NCBI RefSeq assembly: GCF_000092065.1
Contig: NC_009365.1
Coordinates: forward strand, 372,001 to 436,000
Length of the DNA stretch: 64,000 nucleotides
Source: Ostreococcus lucimarinus CCE9901
Taxonomy: Eukaryota > Chlorophyta > Mamiellophyceae > Mamiellales > Bathycoccaceae
Reading direction: 5' to 3'
Both the position numbers and the translations under genes were made by a program. The notes beneath the pieces were generated by a model. The model was not told the origin of the DNA and did no database searches. It saw only the letters and a program-made list of their open reading frames with translations. Of this stretch, positions 27,275 to 36,042 are shown one piece after another; the stretch's first letter is position 1, and every line of letters begins with the position of its first letter.

Positions 27275-28612
27275 ATGTCGCGCGAGCGCTCGAGCGCGCG
27301 CGCGCGCGAGCGACGGTCGAGATCGCGATCGCGATCGCCCGCGCGACGGTGCGCGCGACGCGACGACGCGCGGTGGCGACGCGACGACGATCGGGACGCC
27401 GGGCGATCGCGAGGCGACGACGCGCGACGACGGTTCGACGACGACCGCGAGCGACGAGAGCGACGGGACGGGAGCGAACGGGAGTGGACGCGCGATCGCG
27501 GCGACGCGCGGTGGGACGCGCGGCGACGCGAGGACGGGCGAGGGTGGACGGGACGGGACGAGGACGCGCGCGCGAGCGCGGGACCGGGCGCGGGACCGGG
27601 ACCGAGGCGAGACGGATGGGGAAGGGATGGATGGGAACGCGAGCGAGGAAGGTTCGGAAACGATGGCGCGAGGCGGGAGGATCGAGGCGGGGAGCGGTTC
27701 GGGGGACACGCGCGAAGACCGGATCCGAGGGAAACGGCGACGCGGGAGGCGCTCGCGTCGCGGTGGTTGGAGAAGAACGCGAACGGGACGGCCAAGGTGA
27801 GCGATTATAACGCGGAGAAGTTGAGGCGGGAGATATACGTGGGGAATTTGGTGTCGGGACAGATCGGGGCGACGATGCTGTGCGAATTGTTGAACGATGT
27901 GTTGAAGAAGATCGTGCCCGAGGCGTGTCACGCGGTGGGGAAGTTGCCGCCGGTGCTGAGCATCGTGATGGATAGCGCGCAAAAGTACGCGTCTTTGGAG
28001 ATGCGAAGCTCGGCGTTGGCGACGGCGGCGCTTGGTTTGGATCAGATGCACGTGCTAGGGCGACCGCTGCACATCACTCGGCCGGCGGGATACTTTGACG
28101 ACCCGGACGCGAAGAGACAAGTTTTAAACGTCGAGCACGTGCTTCCCGCGCCGGAGAAACTGCAGCAAGTGTACGATTATTTGGACGCCCGCAAGATCGA
28201 AGAATCGAAATCGAAGGATGAAGCGATCGAACGCGCGAAGAAGATGGCGGTGAGTGTGTCTGAGAGTGTGGCTCACGCCGCCGCGCCGACGACGGCAGAG
28301 GCCACGGAGTATTTGTGCCTCGAAAACATGGTCGACGTCAAGACGTTGCTCAGCGCTCGCGAGCGCAAGGAATTGCGATACGATATCGAGGATGAGTGCG
28401 GAAAGTGTGGTAAAGTGGTTCGTGTGGTCGTTCCAACGCCGAGCGACGAAGAGGTCGAACGCAAGGCGGCGAGTCGTGCGTACGTTTACTTTGCGCGCGT
28501 CGGCAGCGCTGAGAGCGCGCACAAGGTGATGCACGGTCGAAAATTCGGTGGTCGCATAGTCCAGGCGCGATACATAGAGGCTAGTGAGTTCGAAGCCTTC
28601 GATAAGAAGTAG
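27275..28612 (+). CDS. U2AF65-like splicing factor (RS domain, one RRM, UHM)
   Basis: 445 residues from ATG 27275; an in-frame ATG at 27200 would add 25 residues and overlap the Sec16 start. An Arg/Ser-Asp-rich N-terminus (1-150, RERSSARARERRSRSRSRS) is followed by an RRM (REIYVGNLVSGQIGATML... HVLGRPLHITRPAGYF, residues ~184-275) that matches U2AF65 RRM1, and by a C-terminal UHM (YLCLENMVDVKTLL... FGGRIVQARY, ~345-440). U2AF65 normally has RRM1, RRM2 and UHM; here a helical linker of ~70 residues replaces RRM2. The protein binds polypyrimidine tracts and SF1/U2AF35 at 3' splice sites. A PUF60-like factor is a less likely alternative. Confidence 0.82.
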   Translation: MSRERSSARARERRSRSRSRSPARRCARRDDARWRRDDDRDAGRSRGDDARRRFDDDRERRERRDGSEREWTRDRGDARWDARRREDGRGWTGRDEDARASAGPGAGPGPRRDGWGRDGWERERGRFGNDGARREDRGGERFGGHARRPDPRETATREALASRWLEKNANGTAKVSDYNAEKLRREIYVGNLVSGQIGATMLCELLNDVLKKIVPEACHAVGKLPPVLSIVMDSAQKYASLEMRSSALATAALGLDQMHVLGRPLHITRPAGYFDDPDAKRQVLNVEHVLPAPEKLQQVYDYLDARKIEESKSKDEAIERAKKMAVSVSESVAHAAAPTTAEATEYLCLENMVDVKTLLSARERKELRYDIEDECGKCGKVVRVVVPTPSDEEVERKAASRAYVYFARVGSAESAHKVMHGRKFGGRIVQARYIEASEFEAFDKK

Positions 28613-28699
28613 TATAGTGCAATGAAATCGTGAGCCAGTGGAGTCTACAGAACAAATTTGTTTATCAGTTTACAAAGAGCTTTATCGGCGCGCAAATGA

Positions 28700-29719
28700 T
28701 CACTTTGACCAGTGCTTCTTATCGATCTCATCGCGCGTGTTGTCGCGGAGTAAAAATAATCTCGCAGCCCGCTCGCGCAATGTGCCTCCGCACTTTAATT
28801 TTTGCGCGGTGAGTTCAGCTTTCAGGCGCTCTAAACCGACCGCCTCGAGCGCCTCCGCGCTATCAAATCGCGTCAAATCTAATGGCCCTTCTTCCTTCTG
28901 CTCCATCACAGGCGGCGCCATCGTCGGCGCCAACGTCGGTGACTGCGAAGTGGACGCCTCCGGCTCGTTCGCGCGCGCGAGCGCGGGCGCGGGCGCCGCC
29001 GGAACGACTCTCGCCTTCTTCGCCGCCGGAAACAACAACGCAGAATCATCGAAATCTTCGTCACTCTCACTCTCACTCTCACTCTCGTCATCGTTCCCCA
29101 CCACCGCTTTTCCCTTTTTCGCCTTCTTGCGTTTCGCCGCTTCGATGGCCGCCGCATTCTTAAACCCACTCGCCACCGCGTCGTTCACGCTCTCGCTCAC
29201 CTTTGCGCTCTCCGCGTGATACGCCTCTCGCTCCTTCTCCTCTAACTCCCTCAGTCTCGCCGCTCCGCTTCCTCCGGCTTGCGATTTCAAGTATTTCTCC
29301 GCCTTCGCCTCGGCATCTCGCTCCGCTTTCTCCGCCTCCCACGCCGCGATCTTCTTCTCTCCGTTCACCGCCCGCAAGCGCCGACCGCTCAGGTCGCGAC
29401 AGGCGTCGAAATTCGTCGTCTGCGTCCCTCGTCGCGCCGACGCGCGCAGCTGCGTGCCGAAGCCGCCCTTGCCGCCGAGTAAGCCACACGTGACGTGCGC
29501 GATCAAGGCATCGCTCGCGCGAACCGTCGCGTCGCCGCGCGCGCGCGCGGAACGCGAAAATGCGACGCGCGCGCCGTAGGGCACGAGCGCGGCGTCGCGC
29601 GCGCGCAGGGCGTCGACGACGCGCGCGAGGTCGCGCGAGCGGTCGCGATCGTCGAGATCGCACTCGACGCATCGCGTGCGGCCGTCCAGGGCGCGCACGA
29701 GAACGTTGACGCGAGGCAT
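28700..29719 (-). CDS. SDE2: SDE2-like protein (ubiquitin-like fold, Sde2 domain, SAP)
   Basis: 339 residues. The N-terminal ubiquitin-like fold (1-83) ends in the conserved processing site LLGG-KGGFG (Gly83/Lys84), after which Sde2 is cut by a deubiquitinating enzyme in fission yeast and humans. The Sde2 domain follows ([21 protein letters not shown], ~103-125), then acidic Ser/Glu repeats and a basic [10 protein letters not shown] patch, and a C-terminal SAP motif ([22 protein letters not shown], ~285-320). SDE2 acts in splicing of selected introns, telomere silencing and replication-fork protection. The full domain order matches metazoan SDE2. It lies downstream of, and convergent with, the U2AF65-like gene. 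Confidence 0.9.
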   Translation of the reverse strand: MPRVNVLVRALDGRTRCVECDLDDRDRSRDLARVVDALRARDAALVPYGARVAFSRSARARGDATVRASDALIAHVTCGLLGGKGGFGTQLRASARRGTQTTNFDACRDLSGRRLRAVNGEKKIAAWEAEKAERDAEAKAEKYLKSQAGGSGAARLRELEEKEREAYHAESAKVSESVNDAVASGFKNAAAIEAAKRKKAKKGKAVVGNDDESESESESDEDFDDSALLFPAAKKARVVPAAPAPALARANEPEASTSQSPTLAPTMAPPVMEQKEEGPLDLTRFDSAEALEAVGLERLKAELTAQKLKCGGTLRERAARLFLLRDNTRDEIDKKHWSK

Positions 29720-29867
29720 GACGACGCGCGCGTCGGATTCTGAGGCGCGCGCGCGCGCGGCGCGGACGCGACGCGCGAGATGGCGCCCGTGACGGTCGCG
29801 CGCTACGTTCTAACGATTTGAATGACTAATGCTACGATGTGCGCCTGCGAGCGACCCGAGTTCGGGA

Positions 29868-30908
29868 TCAGAGCGAGTACTCGCCGCGTCTTCCCGCGCG
29901 CACGCGATGGAAAAACGCTCGGATGTGGAGCGAACTCTCGGCCAAGACGCTGAGGAGGAAGAAGAACAAACCGTAGACGAAAAATCCAGCGAAAGGCTTG
30001 TCTTTGGGGAATAGGATGAAGGATGAGATCACCGTCAGGGCTTTGCGGACGGTGGTGACGGCGGTGGCGGAGGTGGCGCCGAAGTGCCTGGTGAGCGTCG
30101 AGAAGAAGTAGGCGCCGAAATAAAACGTCACCGAGCGAGCGAAGAGCAGGACGAACGCGCCCTTGACCGTGCGAAGGTACGTGATCGACCCCGAGCCTTC
30201 GAATATGACGACAAATAAGAACGCGAACACGGTACCGATGGCGTTCGTGTACAGGATATTTTCTCGCACGCCCGCTCCGTAGTTCCGCATCGCGTGCTCG
30301 GACACGTTCGTCTGCAGCGATCCCAAAAAGATCGCCACCACGGACAACCCGAATCCCAGAGCCAACTTCACGTCTTCCGACAACCCCAAAACCGCTTCCC
30401 CGTCGTTCGTCGTCGCCGTCGCCGGCGTGGGCATCGTCGCCTCGTTCGATCCCAACTCGCGCTCGGCGATTCCGAAGAACGCCACGGCGACGACGAGCAG
30501 CGACGCCGCCACCACCTGATGCGGCTTGTACGTCCGCCGCAACCAAACCGCGCTGATCGCCATCGTAAACACTAATTTAGACGATCGCAACACCGTCCCC
30601 GTGGCGTAATTAATCCATTTATAACACAGCTTCCCCACCGCGCTGTACGCCGCCAACAGCAACGCCTGCAGCGCGTACAGCTCTAAAGGCGCCTTCCGCT
30701 TCGCAAACAGCGTCCCGTCCGCGATCGAACTCGCGGACGATATCAGCGCGAACACCATCAACTCCGCCAGCGCCACCGTCCAGTAATAGTCAAAATTCGG
30801 CAGCGACTTGTACACGTATTCCTCAAAGTAGCACGACGCGCCGATGAAGACAATCGCGCACGTCCCCGCCACCGCGAACGCCGCGTTTTCCGACATCTCC
30901 GCCCCCAT
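29868..30908 (-). CDS. SLC35B-type nucleotide-sugar/PAPS transporter
   Basis: 346 residues from the ATG at 30908; no other in-frame ATG lies nearby upstream and the frame further up is low-complexity Arg. About ten hydrophobic segments are spread evenly, with the drug/metabolite-transporter-fold blocks LCYKWINYATGTVLRSSKLVFTM and, in the second half, TVRKALTVISSFILFPKD, both typical of the SLC35B family of Golgi/ER antiporters for UDP-galactose or PAPS. The short charged C-terminus (RVRAGRRGEYSL) would face the cytosol. Substrate cannot be fixed by eye. It diverges from the diflavin reductase gene, with 339 bases between starts. Confidence 0.82.
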   Translation of the reverse strand: MGAEMSENAAFAVAGTCAIVFIGASCYFEEYVYKSLPNFDYYWTVALAELMVFALISSASSIADGTLFAKRKAPLELYALQALLLAAYSAVGKLCYKWINYATGTVLRSSKLVFTMAISAVWLRRTYKPHQVVAASLLVVAVAFFGIAERELGSNEATMPTPATATTNDGEAVLGLSEDVKLALGFGLSVVAIFLGSLQTNVSEHAMRNYGAGVRENILYTNAIGTVFAFLFVVIFEGSGSITYLRTVKGAFVLLFARSVTFYFGAYFFSTLTRHFGATSATAVTTVRKALTVISSFILFPKDKPFAGFFVYGLFFFLLSVLAESSLHIRAFFHRVRAGRRGEYSL

Positions 30909-31247
30909 GAGCGCGCCTCCGTACGCGCGTCCGCCGTCCGCGGCGCGCTCGACGCCCGGCGCGTCCCAGTCCGCCGTCGCCGTCGCGGGCGCGTCCCTCC
31001 GAACACCATCGTGGCCCGTCTGCGATCGCGCGAAACCGCGGCGCGCGTCAGTCGGCGAACGCGCTCGCGGTTCGCGCGATCGGCGCGTTTTCGCGCGTTT
31101 TCGCGCGCGTCCTCGCGCGCGCGCACCCCGAGCAGCAGCGTCTCGCGCTCGCTGCGGTCGCTCGACGACATCGCGCGACGCGCGCGACACAGAGTGACGC
31201 CGCGCGCGCGGCGTCGAGATCCGCTCGGCGCGGCGACGACGGCGTCG
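30909..31247. promoter_or_regulatory. Divergent intergenic region, SLC35B / diflavin reductase
   Basis: 339 bases of CG-rich sequence between two start codons. Open frames on both strands extend through it, but no clear alternative start, repeat or motif was seen. Confidence 0.4.
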
Positions 31248-31491
31248 ATGACGTCCGCGTCGATGGTATCGACGCTCGCGGCGCGCGCGAGAGCGAACGT
31301 CGCGCTCGCGGTCGTCGCGATCGCGATCGCACTCGCGTTGTTCCCGCTGCTCGCGCCGCTCGCGCTGGGCGGTTTCGTCGTCGCGCGCGCGGTGCGCAGG
31401 GACGCGCGCGAGGAAGAGGACGTTTCGGTGAAGCCCGTCGCGGGGACGGGCGGGGACGTCGCGGTGCGAGAGAGGGCGCGGGTGGAGGTTG

Positions 31492-31551
<60 letters not shown>

Positions 31552-34133
31552 CGGTGGCGCTCACGGGCTCGGCGGCGATGCTGGCGAAGATGCGGAAGAG
31601 CAGCGCGTTGACTGGAGAAAAACGCGCGACCGCGGCGCAGGGTGCGAGCACGAGCGCGAAGGATGGTGTGGATGAGACGGCGACGAACGCGAAAGCGACC
31701 CGAACGTTTATATTGCACGGCGGCGAAGCGGCGTCGCAAATCGCGAAGGATTTGGCCGCGCAGGCGGAGAAAGAGCACGGAATTGCGTTGAATGTGATGA
31801 CAATGGATGATTTCAGAGACGTAGAGTTCGATAAAGAACCCTGCGCGGTGGTTTTCGTGGTCGAGACGGTAGAGAACGCGCAGCCGGCGGAAGCTGCGGG
31901 ATCTTGCGTGCGCTTCTTCAATCGGAAACGTAAGGAAGGGACGAATCAGGCTATGCTGGCGGGGAAGATGTCATACGCGGTTTTAGGACTCGGTGATACA
32001 AACTTGTTACTCGATCGCCAGACGACGACGGCGAAAGATTGTAACCAGGCTGCGCAGACGTTGGATTCGGCGCTCGCCGCTCTCGGCGGCGCTCGAATCG
32101 TCCCCCGCGGCGAGGCAAACGACGCCGTGGGTTTGGACGAAGACGTTGTACCGTGGGCCAAGTTGCTTTTCCCAAAATTGTCTGAAGTTCACAAAGGGAT
32201 TGAGGCGAAAAAAAACGCAAAGCTATGCTTCTTGTACGGCTCGCAGACCGGTAACGCGACGGAAATTTGCAAAAATCTCGCCGCCGAGGCGAGCGAGAAG
32301 GGGTACCCCGTGGAGGTGTGCGCGATGAATGAGGTCGAGCCAGAAGATGTCATCAAACCTGGCGCTGTGATTACGTTCGTCGTATCCAGCACCGGCGACG
32401 GTGACGCTCCGGATAACTGCGACACATTCTTCACTCGCCTCAAGCGCAAGGCAAAGAAGGAAAAAGGCGAGGGCGCCATCGGCGTCCAGTACGCCGTCCT
32501 AGGACTGGGTGATCAAAACTACAGCGCGTTCATGGCTGTGCCGCGTCAGTTCTCGCAAACGATGGAGAACTTGGGCGCGAAGTGTTTCGCTAAGCGCGGT
32601 GAATGCGACGACACACTTGGTTTGTACGAACAAGTTGACGCATGGACGAGCACGTTTTGGTCTCATCTCGAAGTCGCTCGAGGAAACTCACACAAGTTGC
32701 GCGAGGGTGAGACAATCGTGGAAGACGCTAATGCCGCCACTGAAGCTCCAAAAGGCGATTCGAAGCCACCGCAAGCGGCTGCGCCGGCGAAGAAAGTCGA
32801 AGGCGTGCCACCACTACCAATCTGCCGATCTGAAGTGCAGTGGCTGCCGAAAACGACAGAAGTGGTTGCTAATCGCGTCGCGCCCGGTCCAGATTCCGAA
32901 GGTGCATACACCGTCTCCTCGCCGTACATGGCGACTATTCACAAGCGTGAGGTACTCACAAACTTGAAATCCGATCGGCGAGTGTTGCACATGGAGTTTG
33001 ATCTCGGATCAAGTGGGATCTCTTACAAGCCGGGAGATTCCATTGGCATCGTACCGCAGAACGACGCCGAGCTGGTTCGAGCCATCGTCGATCGGCTGGG
33101 TCTCGATCAAGCCGCCATTTTCACGCTGAATTGGAAGAAAGGTGACACGAATGAACACGCGACTCATCCGTTGCCGCATATTCACACCCCGTGCACGGTA
33201 AAGAGTGTGTTCACGAATTATATCGACATCACGGGATGTCCGCGTAAGTCGCTCCTTCGCGTTCTCGCCGAACACTGCGGCAACGCGGAGGAAAAAGACG
33301 CCCTCTTGCACCTTTCATCGCGTGGTGGTCGAGCAGAATACGAAACACAGATTCGCGCGCAGTCACCGACGCTATTGACGCTCTTGAACAATTATCCGAG
33401 TTGTTGTCCTCCGTTAGCCGAGCTTTTAGATGCCCTCTCTCCGCTCGCGCCGAGACTGTATTCGATCACATGCGCGCCCGAGGTGGCACCAACAACGCCG
33501 TCGGTTGCCTTCAGTGTCGTGCGGTTCCAGGTACCCAGCGGTGAACATCGCCTCGGCGTCGCCACGAACTGGCTCGACGAGATATCGGTCGACGACAAGT
33601 GCGAGCACAAAGTCCCGGTGTACATCAAGCCAAGCTTGAAGTTCGGCCTGCCCGAAGACTCGAGCGCGCCGCTAGTGATGATTGGTCCGGGTACCGGCGT
33701 CGCACCATTCCGCGGTTTCCTCCAGTCCAGACGCGCTAAAGCACAAAAAGGCGGTCGATTATCTGAAGCTATGTTGTTCTTCGGCTGTCGCAAGGCAGAT
33801 GAGGACTTCCTGTACGAAGCCGACTGGAAGAGTTTCACCGCCGATGGCTCGCTGACAAAGCTCGTCTGCGCCTTTAGCCGCGAGACCGCAGAAAAGGTAT
33901 ACGTGCAGCACAAAATTGAAGAGCACGCCACCGAAGTCGCGCGCTTAATCTCTGAGGGCGCTTACGTCATGGTATGCGGCGACGGCGCGCACATGGCCAA
34001 GGATGTCCACGCCGCCCTCGTCCGCGTCGTCGCTCAAGCCGGCGTCTGCGGCGTCTCTGACGTCAAAGCCGCCGAGGCTCTCCTCGCCGACTTCACTAAA
34101 TCCGGTCGTTACGTCCGTGATATTTGGAGCTAA
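31248..34133 (+). CDS. Diflavin reductase, MTRR/CPR-like, with an extra flavodoxin-like domain
   Basis: 961 residues from ATG 31248. An N-terminal hydrophobic anchor (~15-45) resembles the ER anchor of cytochrome P450 reductase. A long Thr tract follows (nt 31499-31550). A first, degenerate flavodoxin-like domain (~150-320) keeps AVLGLGDTN but not the FMN phosphate loop. A second, complete flavodoxin domain starts near residue 323 (LYGSQTGNATE, SSTGDGDAPDN, YAVLGLGDQNYSAF). The FAD/NADPH half then shows YKPGDSIGIVPQN, PRLYSITCAPE, GPGTGVAPFRGF and the C-terminal RYVRDIWS. The C-terminal half and the DIWS end look closest to methionine synthase reductase. Electrons would pass from NADPH via FAD and FMN to a P450, methionine synthase or another acceptor. 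Confidence 0.88.
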
Positions 34134-34356
34134 CGCACGCGCGTTCGTATTGTTTAGATTTTAATTTCTCATTTCATTTCATTTCATTCCACTCCACTCT
34201 CGTTCCGTTTCACCAAACTCCTGCGGGCGAGTTGGGTGTTACGCGTACACGCGCGCCCCTCAGACCCGCGCGCGCTTCGCCGCGGGCTAAAATGCGCCGT
34301 CGTGATCGAGGAAACGACCCTCCGATGGTGTCGTCGACGTTCGTCGTCGTCCTCGT
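32619..34356 (+). repeat. Copy A of a 1,738-bp direct repeat
   Basis: Covers the 3' half of the reductase gene, its 3' flank and the first 65 bases of a GH1 gene. The other copy is at 39064-40801, with constant offset 6,445. Only two differences were seen: C32717 becomes T39162 (silent Ile codon) and T33709 becomes G40154 (Phe to Cys). The left boundary is just before GGTTTGTACG; the right boundary is after GTCGTCCTCGT. Confidence 0.97.
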
Positions 34357-34381
34357 AGCAAGCAAGTTTAGAGCTTGCTAA
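34292..34381 (+). pseudogene. Truncated 5' end of the GH1 glycosidase gene
   Basis: Same ATG context and signal-peptide codons as the intact gene at 40737 (MRRRDRGNDPPMVSSTFVVV). The shared sequence stops at 34356; the frame then runs 8 more codons and meets TAA. It is the inner, dead copy left by the duplication. Confidence 0.9.
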
Positions 34382-34394
34382 CTTTTGACTGTAG

Positions 34395-34492
34395 AGGAAC
34401 ACGCCAAGTTCGTCGATGGACTTACGAAGCTGGGCAAAGGCAACTGGCGTGGGATCATTCAACACTTCGTTCAGTCTCGAACGCCGACGCAG
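34395..34492 (+). pseudogene. Orphan exon of a MYB-related (SHAQKYF-type) transcription factor
   Basis: A 98-base exon encodes 32 residues of a single MYB/SANT repeat: [19 protein letters not shown] then [13 protein letters not shown], the classic sequence that precedes VASHAQKYF in plant one-repeat MYBs. It is preceded by an intron-like end (TGCTAAC branch point, ...GACTGTAG) and followed by a donor-like CAG/GTCTAA, where plant genes of this family often have an intron. The flanking exons are missing, so it cannot be a working gene here. Confidence 0.8.
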
Positions 34493-34522
34493 GTCTAATC
34501 ACACGCGATAGATCGGTCGAAC

Positions 34523-35386
34523 TTAAGTCTGGGGCATTTCAATCTCTCGGTCCAAAGCTTCCGCGCCCAACGCCGAATATCTACATCGTGAGCGTCGTGC
34601 ACGTGTTGAAACTGCCCACACTGACACCATGGTAGTCGCCAACAAGCCCAGCGTTACGTAGACAAGTGTCAAACAACTGAAGTAACTGTTTTGAGGCGAA
34701 CGCTCTGAGGCGAAACATAGAGCGCCGTGCAAATCTTCATCAGGTTCGAGCGTGATGTTACGTTGAAGAACGAATACGTATCGCTTGAAGGGCATTGATG
34801 CGCCACCTGAAGCTGTGATATGAAATTCCACCGTCTCAATCGAAGCAGATTTCTCAGGTGCGCACCAAATTAAGTTGTGGACGGTGGCTTTGCGCGTCGT
34901 GTACATGCGTCGACCAGAGCAGGCGGTGGCCGGCCTGTTCACGTTCCCATTCAAAAGCACGCCTTGATCGTGAAAGGATCCCGCAGAAGCGGTGATCAGC
35001 ATCATCGAATTCGGGTCTTCGTGCGATGCCGCGAGACCCAAGCGGCAGCCATCGCAATATTCTCGTTTACCGGGAGGGAACGTCCACGCAGCGGGGATCT
35101 GCCTCGTGGGTTCATTTTCGTCGTACTGCGCATCCTCAACATCAGTGTGGTTTGCCCAACTCAGCAGCACACTCGTGTTTGTGGCATCTATCGGTGCTCC
35201 GTGACCAGCAGCACGACGTGTGGGGTGTACGCGAGCCATCCCACCTTCGCAACGCGCGTCGAGGCGCAGTTCGGTCGGATACGACTCCACCAAAACCAGT
35301 CGCCAATCGAAGATTGCCACGGCGACGGCGGCGCATAGGCGCGCCGGATGCCGCAGACACATGTCGCCGCGTCGACATCGGTTCAT
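34523..35386 (-). CDS. Predicted membrane protein in the insert, weakly Reeler-like
   Basis: 287 residues, not firmly recognised. An N-terminal hydrophobic stretch (~17-33) may be a signal peptide, and a strong transmembrane segment lies near ~240-262 (LVYVTLGLLATTMVSVWAV) with a basic, Arg-rich cytosolic tail. The ectodomain has several Cys, sequon-like NHT/NTS/NIT sites and a block VHNLIWCAPEKS...VEFHITASG that recalls the Reeler or DOMON-type ectodomain edge (low confidence). It is complete within the insert, so it may be a passenger gene. Codon use looks close to that of host genes. Confidence 0.5.
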   Translation of the reverse strand: MNRCRRGDMCLRHPARLCAAVAVAIFDWRLVLVESYPTELRLDARCEGGMARVHPTRRAAGHGAPIDATNTSVLLSWANHTDVEDAQYDENEPTRQIPAAWTFPPGKREYCDGCRLGLAASHEDPNSMMLITASAGSFHDQGVLLNGNVNRPATACSGRRMYTTRKATVHNLIWCAPEKSASIETVEFHITASGGASMPFKRYVFVLQRNITLEPDEDLHGALCFASERSPQNSYFSCLTLVYVTLGLLATTMVSVWAVSTRARRSRCRYSALGAEALDREIEMPQT

Positions 35387-36042
35387 AGGGTTGTAGCGCC
35401 CGTCCTGGTCCTAGCCCGTCATGTAGCGTTGACGCGCGTGTTCTGCCCCACCCAAGTCGTCTGTCGTCTGTCGTCTGTCGTCTGTTGTCGGGGGGTGTCC
35501 GTTCGCGACGGACAACATACCAGCAAAGCTATGACTCAAAGGCTTTGTTCGGTCACGCGCGCGCACGCTCGCACGACTGAGCGCCGTCGACTCCTGATTC
35601 CACACGTTCAGCGTCGTCGGAATCATACGGGAAACCCGGCAGAGAAGCGCGGGGAAGTACGCATCGCGTTCGCGCGACACTGTCCGACGTAAAACGCGTA
35701 TAATGAGACATTTTCCAATCAAGTTTTGTAAGAAGGTTGAAATATACTTAGTAAATAATTATGCGAGGCCCAATAGTTCTTTTAAATTATCTAATACGAC
35801 GTGCGACCGACCAAATCCGACTAATGCACGCGGCAAGTATGGAGGAGATATTTACATGGAGGATTATCCACTAGATATTTTTTGGATATTTACTCCGCAT
35901 CGAACGAGTTACGACTCAACAATAGAGGGACCGTTGCGCGTGGCCGGCACGTGCCGGCCACGCGCCGCCACGTGCGCGAGGTCCCTACGCCCGTCTCTCC
36001 GCAAGCATCACACGACGACGCGAGGAATTCTACGCGAAGAAG
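35387..36042. promoter_or_regulatory. A/T-rich intergenic region upstream of the FEA1-like gene
   Basis: 656 bases. At 35457-35490 there is a 7-base GTCTGTC-type microsatellite of four to five units. From 35700 to 35930 the sequence is distinctly A/T-rich. The last part holds the palindrome at 35936-35965 and a second CACGTG at 35969-35974. No convincing gene was seen. Confidence 0.5.
35936..35965. promoter_or_regulatory. 30-bp perfect palindrome centred on CACGTG
   Basis: Each arm is GCGCGTGGCCGGCAC and its exact complement follows with no spacer, so the centre is the G-box CACGTG. A second G-box sits 21 bases downstream, and an outer 7-base inverted repeat (AGGGACC / GGTCCCT) encloses both. 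It lies ~80 bases before the FEA1-like ATG, consistent with a bHLH/bZIP-bound promoter site (inference). Confidence 0.75.
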
